Positions 11,520-22,612 of a stretch of DNA of 64,000 nt are shown here, piece after piece. Source of the DNA: Pristionchus mayeri (lineage: Eukaryota; Nematoda; Chromadorea; Rhabditida; Neodiplogasteridae). Position numbers and translations under genes: made by a program. The stretch spans positions 39,684,901 to 39,748,900 of the forward strand of contig BTRK01000006.1 of NCBI GenBank assembly GCA_036245805.1. Reading direction: 5' to 3'. The first letter of the stretch is position 1. Each line of letters begins with the position of its first letter. The notes under the pieces are model-generated. The model did no database searches. It worked only from the letters and a program-made list of their open reading frames with translations, and was not told where the DNA came from.

Positions 11520-11945
11520 ATTTTCGGGTCTGTTTCAATATGCCGGTTCGAATTTCGAGCCCGGGCCGATGTGAGGGTCAAAAGTGCACGTTTCGGTGGC
11601 ACTACCAGAGGTTACCCAAGTCCCAGAACAGGCTATTCTGGTCCCACTACAGGCAAATCAGGTCCAACAATGAGTAGTTTGTCTACCCGGATCCCATCAA
11701 AGGCAGCAAGGACCAATATCAGGCTGCCCAGGTGTCTTCATAAACAACCCAAGCCCCATTACACCCGGAACCCAAAAATTAATCATTTCGCTACCCAAGT
11801 GCAATCACATGCCGCCGCAGTCCCATTACAGACTACAACCCGCCCCCAGTCCCAGAACATGCTGGTATGGGACCCGGGTCCCAATATGCACTTTGTTGGG
11901 ACACTAATAAGAGGTTTGGGCCCTGGATACTGAAACAGAGCCTTT
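11520..11945. repeat. CCC-rich interspersed repeat
   Basis: Ends resemble TCTGTTTCAATAT on the left and ATACTGAAACAGA on the right, as an inverted pair. The interior repeats GTCCCATNACAGGC-like words. A second, shorter copy lies at 21,111-21,240 inside beta1 intron 2. The long open frame 11,571-11,933 is a by-product of this repeat and shows no protein motif. Confidence 0.5.
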
Positions 11946-12069
11946 TTTAGTGCACTCGAAATTAGATCACAAGCTCAGTGTGCATTATCTCACGAGCCTA
12001 GAGTCATGTGCGCCAGTACTTTTCGGCAACACCTCATGTTCTAGAAATATGGAAATGTTCATAGTGATT

Positions 12070-12225
12070 TTCGGGGGGGGGGGGGTGGGGGGTAACAATA
12101 TTTGCATATTCAAATGTAGGGGAGCACCTACCAAGAAATAATTCCCAAGTCACTACGTCCAATCGCAAATTAATGGTAAATTGTTGTGCTTTTGCCCCGC
12201 CCCCGAATTTCAAGATATTTACAGC
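12070..12225. mobile_element. degenerate relative of the 33.8-kb foldback element
   Basis: The core GCAAATGTAGGG-type sequence followed by an AGCAC-ACC box, and the GC-rich ends (a long G run on the left, CCCCGCCCCCGAA on the right), resemble 33,823-34,342. The copy is short and eroded, and no target duplication is visible. Confidence 0.35.
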
Positions 12226-12357
12226 ATCACGTAGTGCAGATTACGATCTAGTTGTAGTTAATATTAAGTGGTTTTAAAATGTATCTTTAACCAAAGAAAT
12301 ACCAGTGTGTGAGATAGATTCGTCCCTCGCGTATCGTTTTTGTAGAGCTCGAATCAG

Positions 12358-12479
12358 ATGTATGACAACACCGACGACGATTTCCAACGGTGACGTTGCT
12401 CTCATCGCAGTTTGTTAACACTCGATTGACTCTATGAATGCCGGAGTGAGTGGAGCTCGTGATTAGAATAGCAGAAACA
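12358..12479 (+). repeat. duplicated block q, copy 1
   Basis: Homologous to 33,241-33,360 (same orientation) and 60,340-60,450 (inverted). Shared words are CTCATCG-AGTT-GTTAACACTCGATTG and GAGTGAGTGGAGCTC. It lies between alpha and beta in each cassette. No conserved open frame; probably cassette flank. Confidence 0.6.
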
Positions 12480-12964
12480 AACATCAGATGCACATCACCA
12501 TTATACATACATGCGTATGAACACGTGAAAATTTCAATGTCTGATTCGTATCAGAAAAAATACGCAAGTAGAAGCAAATGAGACGTATTTATCAACTCAT
12601 ATTTACGGAGCACGAATAGTTAGTTAGGCATCAGATAGCTTCCCCCGTCCTAGGTAACAATAGCACAATCACGTTGAACACTGTAGTATCATGATAGTTG
12701 TAGCATCATTCTAAAGCATTTGATTAGAATATTACTTACTCTTAACGAACTTATAGGACAAGAACAAAATGTTTTACTTAAGAAACTGCTACTAATGCCA
12801 CCTTACGTTTTCGTCCCAAGTCGCTTCGTATAGTTGTTGCATTTAGCGTCTCGCTGGCAGTACCTTCTATGATTGCCAGTTCATGATTCAAGTTACCAGT
12901 TCACGCGCCCCCACACCAAATATCAGTGCATGCGCTTTCAATCAACAGATTATTGCATAGAGTA

Positions 12965-13882
12965 TTAGGTTGTTGCAAAAGTCCTGTGGAATTTTGATAT
13001 TTTGCCTTCCATCTTCCTGTTGGATTGATAGATGAACTTCGGGATATTGATTACTAATGAGGCCTTGCATACTCTTTCATATGCGAACCCTATCAGCATT
13101 GCCTAATCAGAGAGGCGAGAACAGGATCCAGTTAAAATTACTAAAATTCATCCATCGAAAACGCAACATTTCTCAACATTCTGTTTCCACTGATGCATGA
13201 ACGCTCAATTTCTGGTTGTTATGTGAAGCTCCCATCTTTAACCTATACATATTTTTTCTTGTGGATCCCGGAAGTTAGATCCTTTCGAGGAATGAGTTGA
13301 TCTTCAAAATGACTGCATGTTGCATTTTTGCGTTCATTTAGCATATTTCTGAAAAATGAGGAATTCAGATTTTCTGAAAGGGGAAACAAGCAGGCGCCAA
13401 CATTTCTTATGAGAATGTAGCCTCTTCGTGGGAGCATACAGCGCACAGATGACGGCGGAGCCTGTATGATTGGTCTTTCATTCAGAAAAGCAGGTACAAG
13501 TCACATGCAGCCTGGGTCTGCTCATATTTTTGCTATCATGTAATTTGGTTCAAACCCACTCAAATGACAGATCTAACCTATTTTTTGAAAGAACATCAAT
13601 GGTACTTCTCACCCAACATTATGAAGTTGTTTCATGAATTTTCCCTTGAAATATCTAGATAAATACATTTATATCTAAATTTTGTGAGATTTTTTTGCAA
13701 TTGGGTTAATCATAATTGCTTGCGTTGGTTGCATGATCGGTTTGATTGAAATATACGTGTGTAAAGTTCAAGCATATCCCTAAACAACACCACGTTTGTT
13801 GGCCATTGAGATTTGAGACACGCGAGTTATTATCGTTCAAAGTACTGACACAAAAAACCACAAGACTTTTGCAACAGCCTAA
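12965..13882. mobile_element. degenerate mariner element, 918 bp
   Basis: Inverted ends of about 25 bp begin TTAGGTTGTTGCAAAAGTC on the left; the right end read on the minus strand is TTAGGCTGTTGCAAAAGTC. TA flanks both sides (12,963-12,964 and 13,883-13,884). This end sequence and the TA duplication are typical of mariner. Minus-strand fragments such as LNERKNATCSHF (near 13,310-13,350) recall the mariner transposase middle region, but stops and indels break the frame. Dead copy. Confidence 0.7.
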
Positions 13883-14117
13883 TAATAATGACGACGTGTT
13901 TGTGAACAAATTTCAAGAATATTGAGTCTTGATTTGATCAGAATAGAGAAAACTTTTTTCTGACAAATTTGACTCAAAATCGAGCTTTATTTGCATGTTC
14001 AAAAAATACCAGAATGCCTTATTCGTGTAATAAGAATCTCAGTTTTTTTCATATTTAGCGCGTACTTTATCATGATGATACACCAAAAATTTTCCTCGGA
14101 GAGGGGGAGGGGTTGGA

Positions 14118-15100
14118 TTGGGTGATCTGCCTGACGTTCCTGTCTGGCTCGTCTATGTACGAACCAATTCATTATCTGAAATGATCGGATTATTGGCTTG
14201 TATTATAGATTGGCAGTTAGCCGTCCACCTTCGTGATTGGATCGCGTTAGTTATAGCAAAGTTTCCATATAGCGCGAGAATAGAGTTGCCTGTGGGAGCA
14301 AAATTCCGCACGGAAAGTACGCTTGACATATAGAATGTCGTTCGTAGTAGCAACCCCACGAAATGTACTAGAGACGATCGCTATACCAAGGTTGTCATCA
14401 GAAGTATGGGGTTTTTCTGCCTCTTTCTACTCTCTGAAGATTGTTCAATATATTCAATGAATGCCATCGAAGGTTTTTGCACTTGCACATACTTTCACCG
14501 ATTACAACAAATTTCTGGCGACATCTCTTTTTAAACTTTATATGGGGGACCGAGCCGCTTGAGTGACAGTAGTGTTTGCATTTCTTGAGGTGATGTCGCA
14601 CTGGATTGCTAGTTCGCTCTTCTCCCAGTTGGATACGTGTCAAGAGGGGATTGATGTGTTCAATGAACCACTTCCTGACAATCTCCATTGTTTCTGTCAT
14701 AAAACTGTGACGATGACTCCTCAAATAGCCCAAATGTTTCTCGAAATTTCTCAATAATTTCCTATCTGGCTTCTGCACCCTTGAGCTTTGCCCTCCTGCT
14801 TACTACCCAAACAAGGGCAAAAGTCTTCACTAAGTTGGTTAATTCGCCAGTTCCTGCCTATCAAGCCATTTGGATGCTCTTTATAAGCATATGGGGATCG
14901 AATAGTGGCTTCCTTCCTATTACAAGGATTCTTGCGAGATCCAACACGTAGTTAAATGTGTACTTCGTCCTTGGCCATAGATCGAAGCAAGAACTTATTT
15001 TCATGTTTTCGAGAAAACGATTTACTTCCGTAAAACGAGAAAGAGAGAGAGAGAGTAGATGAAGAAGGTGTCGTGATTCGTCTTTCTTTAACAATCAAGC
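14118..15100. other. cassette flank with weak minus-strand open frame
   Basis: A minus-strand frame of 126 codons (14,398-14,778) encodes a basic, cysteine-bearing sequence (KKCKHYCHSSGSVPHIKF is part of it). The region is homologous to 34,860-35,600, where the frame is not maintained. It could be a remnant exon. I would not call a gene. Confidence 0.3.
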
Positions 15101-15115
15101 GGAAGCTAGAAACAG

Positions 15116-15425
15116 GTGAGTAGTTGCCAGGCTAGCGGAACCAGTGACGAGATAGGTCACATTCGAAAGTCCATGCAATCAAAACAACGACACCACGCTG
15201 TCCCCCGCACACGTCACCTCCTCATCTTCCCAATAAAGTGGGATTTGTCAGTACAGATACGCTTCCAAGCGATATCACAACACCCCCAGTTCCTCTCATA
15301 GCCTTATTAAAAGTGGAAGTGTTTGTGACACAAGCGGTAGGAGATAAGCGAGATCCCGCTTGATGAGGTTGCATTGCATCACGAATTGCCATCAGAGACA
15401 TTGAAAAGGGGTTGTTGACGACCAT
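15116..15425. other. conserved block open on both strands, copy 1
   Basis: The block is homologous to 55,900-56,243 (inverted orientation) and to a decayed copy at 35,820-36,000. The minus frame starting at 15,425 reads MVVNNPFSMSLMAI with GTGGVVISLG further on. The opposite strand is also open over most of it (DITTPPVP) and has a possible donor GCG|GTAGGA. Differences between copies 1 and 3 fall mainly at third codon positions and one indel is 18 nt, which suggests a former or present exon. Third positions of both frames coincide, so the strand cannot be decided. The minus frame ends in TGA where copy 3 has AGA. Confidence 0.4.
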
Positions 15426-16204
15426 GCCGATTCTTTGCTTCAGCAGTCATAACAAAAACACTGACGAAACATCAAACGCCATAACTCATAGACCACCAGG
15501 TGAACCACCTAAGTAATCTGTGGGTGTTCCGCGTATTAGCGACGTAGTGAATTGCAATTCAAGAAATCTAAGATCGGATAGTGACCAGAAGACTCCCACT
15601 GAGAAAGCCACGTATCGAGGCACCTGTTGTTAACGGCTTTGAGAGCGCACTTCATTTGCATTCCTCACCTACTGAGTATAGACTCGTAGAAATGTCCTTT
15701 ATCTGTTGATGGAACTTGTAGGAATCAGATATTTATTAAACACAAATGGAAAGTTTTCTTTCATTGATCTTCGAAGTCTGCTCAATTTCCCATTTAATTG
15801 CGTTTTCCAATCTCCGCCTTTTCGAGTCTACTGTTCAAAAGGTATGCAGCCCGCTCATACATTAAAATTTATACAATATAGGAATCAAAGTATAACAATT
15901 ATTACATTTAAACTCTTAAAGCATTCTTCATTACGCATGATCTCGATCTTTTCGAATTAAACTCCGAACCGGAAACACTTGAGCCCTGACTACTATCATT
16001 AGTCAAATGATGTAAACTTCTCGAGAGTTGCGCCTACATCTCTTGTTAGCACGTGGTCATGACATTTATCATGAGAGTCTACGGCTATTCATGAAATTTA
16101 GTCTAAAATATATCCTATCGGTAAATTCTTTCTTATTTTATTCTAGAGAGATATGTAAAATGAATCCATCCTAAATATCAGTCTAATATCAGTCTATAGT
16201 TTAG
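15426..16204. other. cassette flank, no gene
   Basis: This stretch matches 55,200-55,900 in inverted orientation (shared words include CATGAGAGTCTACGGCTATTC in slightly varied form) and has no conserved open frame. The open frame at 15,706-15,960 is broken in the other copy. Confidence 0.4.
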
Positions 16205-16386
16205 TTTAAGAGACCCTCCACGAGAGAACGTACCTTCACTACGGACGGCATTTTCGCAACCCCTCTCAACTTTTCAATGGTGAAGTTCTCGTACCGAGTG
16301 CTAATATTTGGCCCAGTTTGAGCGCTCCTGGTGCGCTTTCCGAAAAATACCAGACCAACCCCAAAAAAAGTCGAAATTTTCATTAT

Positions 16387-17073
16387 AGAAAAAAAATGTT
16401 CTTTAGCGATTTCTAGGCGTATTTTGCTATGAAAATTCGAAAAAGAGGTTTTGAAAGCGATCTGACCACTATAAATTGTCGAAAATTGAAATTTTCATAA
16501 TTTTTTGGACGCCTTGAAAAAAATTTCTTCGTATGTCAAAAAGTTATAATAAAGACACAATAATAAATTGTAACGACATTTTGATACATTTTGAAGTGAT
16601 ATTTTTCCGATAAAACCTTTAAAATCTGTAAAAAACGTAGAAGTCCGAATTCGAAGTGGCCAAGCATACGATTTTGAGAACTAGTCATCCATACCTCTAT
16701 TTTATGATCTAAATTTGGTGTATGGACACTGTTAATACAAAATCAGCTCTCAAAGTGGACCATTCAACATAAAATAATGGTATCTGTCACGGTTTCCTGG
16801 CGAGGGATCTCATGATTCCCTTTATTCTCTGGCATAGAGTAGCCGAGCGATTCGGTTTTGAAATCTCAAATTAAAACCCTAGACGTACTTTTTCACGTAG
16901 ATTTCGACAATGACAATAACTTTTTGACGAAGAAATTTTTTTCAAGGCGTCCAAAAAATAAGAAAATTTCAATTTTCGACCTTTTATCGTGGTCAGATCG
17001 CTTTCAAAACCTCTTTTTCGAATTTTCATAGCAAAATACGCCTATAAATCGCTAAAGAACATAATTTTTTCTA
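16387..17073. mobile_element. inner foldback element, about 690 bp
   Basis: Left arm from TAGAAAAAAAATGTTCTTTA and right arm ending TAAAGAACATAATTTTTTCTA are inverted copies, continuing through CGAAAAAGAGGTTTTGAAAG and its complement. It interrupts the left arm of the outer structure, whose right arm is continuous at this point. Confidence 0.6.
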
Positions 17074-18963
17074 TCACGCGTCTTCTGAGAGAATGCATGA
17101 AAAAGAGACCCCTGAGGAACTAGCTGCAAAAGTTTGAGCAATTTCCAAAAGAAAATTATGGCAGATTCTTGTGGAGACGAGAAAACTTTTGTAGCAGCGA
17201 TTTGTCCCGGAACCGGCTTTTAGGCATTTTCCGGACTTCGTTCCGGCTCTGACGTAACATGGTTAATTTTCGAGCTACGGTGGTCAGCTTGTGCTCAAAA
17301 TGCGCGGAAAATTATTTTAAGAAACTTTCATGTTCACACCAAAGCCGGGCGAGCGCGAAATCGCTTTCAAAATCTCGAAAAACTAGGTCGAGATTCATAT
17401 AAAAAATCATATCTCGCTTGGAACCCCACCCTTTAGTAAATTTTGACTGCAGTTTTAGAATCTACGTACCCATATTAGTCAAGGAAAAATGCGAGTGAGA
17501 GTCGGTAGGGGTTAGAATATGTTACGGTAATGCAAAATATGTGCTCAAGTCGCTAATTCGTGAATTACAATTTCTTATTTTTAAGTTGCAATCGCTCATA
17601 TAAATCGTTTCTTTCATAATTATATTGTTACTAACCTAGATATGTTCAATTCCGTTGAAAAAATCGAAGATTTCCACATTTCAAAAAAATCATGTTTTTC
17701 ACCTCGATATTTCTCAAATTTGTAGGTTCCAAACTCAAGATTTCACAGTCATGTCACGTGTTCACTATATGGCTTTTATAGCATGCTAAACCATGAGTAA
17801 TATCTAGTAGTACGAGCCTGCTCAACGATTTTAAAACTCGTCTTTTTGACACTCTAAAACGCTAGATCGAGCGTGTCGGAAATATTTAAAAAATCGATAG
17901 TGAAGTTCATTTTGAGAATTATGGTTATCTACAAATTGGAAAAGTGTTTTAGAAACCTGCGACGTTAAATACAGGCGAAAATGCGACAGATTTCACGTTT
18001 TTTCAGAAATGTCAATTTCTCACTCGAAAAATTCACAAATTTAGAAACGAGAACATTGACGAATTTCGCATATGTTCCTGACTAAGTACTTCAAGAAAAC
18101 ATTTTTCCAATTTGTAGATAACCATAATTCTCAAAATTAACTTCACTATAGATTTTTTTATATTTCCGACACGCTCGATCTAGCGTATTAGAGTGTCAAA
18201 AAGTCGAGTTTTAAAATCGTTGAGCAGGCTCGTACTACTAGATATTACTCATGGTTTAGCATGCTATAAAATCCATATAGTGAACACGTGACATGACTGT
18301 GAAATCTTGAGTTTGGAACCTACAAATTTGAGAAATATCGAGGCGAAAAACATGATTTTTTTGAAATGTGGAAATCTTCGATTTTTTCAACGGAATTGAA
18401 CATATCTAGGTTTGTAAAAATATATTTATGAAAGAAACGATTTATATGAGCGATTGCAACTTAAAAATAAGAAATTGTAATTCACGAATTAGCGACTTGA
18501 GCACACATTTTGCATTACCGTAACATATTCTAACCCCTACCGACTCTCACTCGCATTTTTCCTTGACTAATATGGGTACGTAGATTCTGAAACTGCAATC
18601 AAAATCTACTAAAGGGTGGGGTTCCAAGCGAGATATGATTTTTTTATATGAATCTCGACCTAATTTTTCGAGATTTTCAACGCGATTTCGCACTCCCCCG
18701 GCTTTGGTGTGAACATGAAAGTTTCTTAAAATAATTTTCCGCGCATTTTGAGCACAAGCTGACCACCGTAGCTCGAAAATGAACCATGTTACGTCAGAGC
18801 CGGAACGAAGTCCGGAAAATGCCTAAAAGCCGGTTCCGGGACAAATCACTGCTACAAAGGTTTTCTTGTCTCCACAGGAATCTGCCATAATTTTCTTTTG
18901 GATACTGCTCAAACTTTTGCAGCTAGTTCCTCAGGTTCATGCAATCTCTCAGAAGACGCGTGC
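17074..18963. mobile_element. 1.9-kb palindromic element with GCCGGC hairpin module
   Basis: Ends are TCACGCGTCTTCTGAGAGA on the left and CTCTCAGAAGACGCGTGC on the right, both beside TA. Arms of about 850 bp pair across a centre near 18,020. Each arm carries the CCGGCTTTTAGGCATTTT module (17,213-17,249 and 18,798-18,833). No transposase is encoded. The same ends recur at 56.7-58.4 kb. Confidence 0.7.
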
Positions 18964-19755
18964 TATAATGAAAATTTCGACTTTTTTTGGGGTTGGTCTG
19001 GTATTTTTCGGAAAGCGCACCAGGAGCGCTCAAACTGGGCCAAATATCAGCACTCGGTATGAGAACTTCACCAGCGAAAAGTTGAGAGGAGTTGCGAAAA
19101 TGCCGTCCGTCAACCCCTCCCAGAAGCTACGTTCTCTCATGGAGGGTCTCTTAAATATCATCATTATTAAGCAGTCTCTTATCCGACAGCCAATTCCTTT
19201 TCTTTTTTTACTATTATGAAATAAATTATTTTGAAAAATGGACCCTTTCTCCAAAGGGCTAGCGGTCAATACCTTTGTTCAATTTTTGGCACAGTGCCAC
19301 CGACATTCTTTTCCTGAATTTTTTTCCATGCCGTTCCGACCAATTTTTTTTCTCGAATGACGAAACTATTTTTCGTAAGCCCCAATATGTGACAACACAT
19401 GCGTCCTGGGAAGACCGTTATGGGATTTGGAACACATTGATAATACGCAATCGCACACTACCAGTCGTTTACGTATCAACACGGCTTCACTTCACAAACG
19501 GGTTTCCAAAATATCTTCCTTCTGTTCTCCATCGGAGTTTCAAGATTTCCTCTTCCTCCACCCCCCGTTCTCCTCCCCCCCTAAGCCAGCTTCGTCTAAA
19601 CTCTCCTAAAATAATCACTAATCAAGGTTTGGCTCCGCCTCATTCTCATTCCTGGTCCCGCCTCCTCCGAGTCTTGATTGAACACTTCCCTTACCACGTT
19701 GTCGGAATCCTGCCCAGGGAATAAATTCCTCCCTTTCCGGGCACTCCATCCAATT

Positions 19756-21786
19756 ATGACTTCCGCCCGTACCTGTCTACTCATCTCGGTCACTCTCACC
19801 AATGTGCTATTGACAACAGCCGGGTCCATCCCAATCCCACCCAGAAAGGCTAGTTTACTTGAATTATTCCATAATCGTACTTTTCTTCTAATTATTATTG
19901 TAGTTATAAGGTATATCGCAGCACAGAATTTAATAAACAAAATGTTTTGTCTACCATAAAAATATCGATTTTACAGGTTGCGGCCGGCGAAGACACAATG
20001 CATATTCTTCCCTGGTATCAAAATCCCATGCACATGGCTTACAGTCAGCAGATACCAGCGGAAGCTCTGGAAGGTCAGCTTGTGCTAATTGTTTCCACTA
20101 TAATTATTTAAAGTTGCGCGAGATATGTTTATAAATTATTTAAAGTTCTGTTGTGACCAACTACTTGATCAGAAATGAGCTAGACCGCTTTAGCGTAGCA
20201 CATTATTCTTCCCAATGGTGTGCTTTGATCATTGTGAGCTTTTTTGAGCTTTGGGATTATCGTACTCGGTATTCTTAATATGGCACCAGTTAATCCATTC
20301 GTGAAAGCGTAATGATTCGAGAGAAATGTCAACTACGCAAGTGATGCGCCATATGCCGCATCTATATAGCGCTCATAGCAATCTCTGAATGACGATATTT
20401 TCAATTTCACATTTTTCCGATTAACGTCACCTCCGCTATCCCTAAGCGAAGATTATCCGAAAACCGAACTCTTGATCCCATCATTTATTTAGCCTAGTGC
20501 AGTCGGAAATAAAATCGGCATGCTACGACCGTAGGCTTAGAAGCACTCGCCTCACCAGAATAATTTTTGCCGAAAACCACATCAAGATATGATATCGCCC
20601 GATTGGGCCAGATTGAACTGTGGGAAGCATTTTGTATTGAGAAAGATATATCGCGAGCTAGCCGTATTGCGCTAGTCTCAGCATAATTTTGTGCTGATGC
20701 GCACTTGAAGCGTAAAAGTACCCAAAGTTATAAAAAATGGCAATATCGAATCTTATCTCCAAGATATTACTGAGCGGAGAAGCCAGATATCGGAGCAAAA
20801 CGCAATGCCGCTTAGTTCTCTCGAGAAGACCCTTCAAAGGACATTTGCCCTACTAATTATCGTTCGCCAACAACAGAAGCCCTTTGGCGCATGAGCATCC
20901 GCGTAATGAAGATGTGCTTTGACGCGAATAAACAAGAATAACGTCGGGTACGGTAGCTGTGAAGAAATAGCAAATGTAGCTATACAATAGTAGACAATTG
21001 GCAATAACTATCGACAAAAATATTGCAAAACAAGCATATTCTTATTTTGCGGCGTTTGTATCGTTGCTTCGTATACAAATGGCGTCATTAGCGATGCAGA
21101 CCATTTTGGCTGTGTTTCAGTATCCAGGCCCCAAGCATCGGAATCGGATCCAAAAAAAATGCAAGTTTGGGATCCGGGTCCCATCAGAGGCTATCCTGGT
21201 ACCAAAAATGAGTTTGGAGAACTAGGTCCCATCACAGACAGTTCAGGGCATTCTCCATCTGGATAAAGTTTTAAGATTCTCTATATTCTTGCCAAGATGT
21301 CTCTCTTTCAGCTTGTGAGCAGCAGCAGGCTACTGCTTGTCCCTCTCCCTCTCCCGATGGTTCCTACCAATGCATCACCATCGGAGACATCTGCGACCAT
21401 CGTCCACAGTGTCCTGGAGCTGAGGATGAAACACCCGTCCTGTGCTTCTTCCACGAGGTACGCCATTGCTGCTTTGATTCCGAGTTCTGTAGAGATACTG
21501 TATGAATACTAGATACCGGTAAATATTGCGAACTGTATTGCAATCTAGCGAGATAATAAGATATAATATGAAATATGATACTTGTGATTATTATAATAAC
21601 AGCGACCATTAGGGTGAAATTTAACTAAAGAGGTAGGAAATGCAAGAGATAGTAAATCCTGAACCTATAGCATCCGTCTTTCAGATGCGCTTTCGGGAGT
21701 TGACTCGTCTTCGCATGTACGCCATCTCGCTCTATCGAATTCCGCCTAATATTCCTAGGCGTCATTCTCAGCGAATTCATGTGTGA
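19756..21786 (+). CDS. beta1: secreted LDL-receptor class A-like protein, prohormone-like
   Basis: Four exons keep the frame: 19,756-19,848, 19,977-20,073, 21,312-21,457 and 21,685-21,786. They sum to 438 nt, or 145 residues plus TGA. Exon 1 gives a signal peptide (MTSARTCLLISVTLTNVLL). Exon 3 holds a six-cysteine segment: ACEQQQATACPS, DGSYQC, ITIGDICDHRPQCPG and AEDETPVLC. The Cys spacing and the D-DE residues resemble an LDL-receptor class A module, although the usual third cysteine is replaced by one upstream. Exon 4 encodes a basic tail (MRFRELTRLRMYAISLYRIP then PNIPRRHSQRIHV). The exon 3 donor is GAG|GTACGC, kept in all three beta genes. The exon 1 donor is GC instead of GT. A secreted prohormone is one reading; the function is unproven. 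Confidence 0.78.
19849..19976 (+). other. beta1 intron 1 with GC donor
   Basis: The coding boundary reads AGAAAG|GCTAGT and the acceptor is TTTTACAG. Beta2 has AATAAG|GTCAGT at the aligned place, while beta3 has the same GC form as beta1. GC-AG introns are a known minor class, so the gene need not be dead. Confidence 0.5.
20822..20893 (+). repeat. conserved block inside beta intron 2, copy 1
   Basis: A short block (GAAGACCCTTCAAAGGA then TTTGCCC) is also found at 38,576-38,655 in beta2 and at 53,455-53,540 (minus) in beta3. In one frame all copies read EDPSK, followed by a CP-NYR-like stretch, but surrounding frames differ. It could be an unrecognised exon or a retained enhancer. Confidence 0.35.
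21111..21240. repeat. second copy of the CCC-rich repeat, in beta1 intron 2
   Basis: CTGTGTTTCAGTATCCAGG followed by GGTCCCATCA-type words matches the right end of 11,520-11,945 read on the other strand. It is absent from beta2 and beta3, so it is a later insertion. Confidence 0.45.
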
Positions 21787-22400
21787 ATTCTATTCGGGAA
21801 GGTTCCCCTCGTATCCTACACATTCTCGTTTTCTTCTCATTCATCTAATCTAACTTGCCAATCGATTCAATTCACAATTTCATTCTCGATGTAGTATTAA
21901 TCATCCCTCGGTCTCGCATATTACACTACTTGTCGCATCTGCGGATCTGACTAATACAGTCAACAGCACAACCCAACCTCTAATTTGGGACGAGGAAATA
22001 TCCAATTAGTACTGGATATTGCCCAATTATTTATTTTTCCGAATTTCCTAGACTACTCCATAGCCATTTCATCATCTCTTCAGTCAATTCTAGCATATGT
22101 GTGCAACAAATACTCTCGATCTCGTATATACACCCGATTACTTATTGTCCCACCGTTTAAGCCATGGATTGTGATGATATTCATTTCCCATCTTTACATT
22201 CTCGACCTTCTTGTCGATAAACTGTTACTTCATGAGCAAGTCCACCTTCGGGATTCCCGAATTCGTATCTTGCGAGGTTTCGCAATGAGTCTGAGGAGTG
22301 AGAAGAAGAGGGGAATTAAAACGCATCATATCCGGTGGAGACGGACGACTTCGGAGGCTAATCCCACACTCCTTATTCTTTGAACAAGTCGAGATAGGGG
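21787..22400 (+). other. 3-prime flank of beta1 with conserved open frame
   Basis: The last 70 codons of an open frame (to 22,383) are also open at 51,858-52,067 on the minus strand after beta3. Shared pieces are HLRDSRIRILR, FAMSLRSEKKRGIKTHHIRW and TLLI before the stop. The beta3 copy has a TAA just upstream, and the beta2 copy (39,770-39,980) is deleted and frameshifted. It may be 3-prime UTR kept by recent duplication rather than a gene. Confidence 0.4.
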
Positions 22401-22612
22401 CTCACTGTTGATTCTCGTGAATTAAGCAAGCTCACTGACAGAATGAGCATAGGAATCTATAGCTGAAGAATTGCAAAAGAAAAAGATTACAAAAAAGTAG
22501 TTGCAAGAACGAAAATAATCGAACAATCTTGAATCAAATACAATAATACAGTCCCTGAACAAGTATGAAGCAACATCATTATAGTTTCGGAATCTGTTAA
22601 TATCATGTACAG

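Larger units (their letters stand above)
16205..19155. mobile_element. nested foldback complex, about 2.95 kb
   Basis: Outer arms at 16,205-16,385 and 18,966-19,155 are inverted copies ending in AAGAGACCCTCC and GGAGGGTCTCTT with TA next to both. They enclose two further inverted structures, at 16,387-17,073 and 17,074-18,963. Frames such as 16,201-16,383 and 18,866-19,219 are translations of the arms and not genes. Read together, the interval looks like one foldback element that received two others at TA sites. Confidence 0.65.

Noticed and set aside
11571..11933. Plus-strand open frame of 120 codons
   Set aside because: It is the translation of a CCC-rich interspersed repeat with inverted ends; composition explains its openness and no motif is present.
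18866..19219. Open frame with a similar reading at 16,201-16,383
   Set aside because: Both are the two arms of one inverted repeat; the similarity reflects the palindrome, not a gene family.
21458..21505. Extension of beta exon 3 through VRHCCFDSEFCRDT
   Set aside because: Beta2 has an early stop in this stretch, while GAG|GTACGC is a good donor in all three copies and joins exon 4 in frame.
22141..22383. Basic protein gene after beta1
   Set aside because: It is kept open only in the two closest cassettes, with a stop just upstream in one; recorded as a conserved block, not as a gene.
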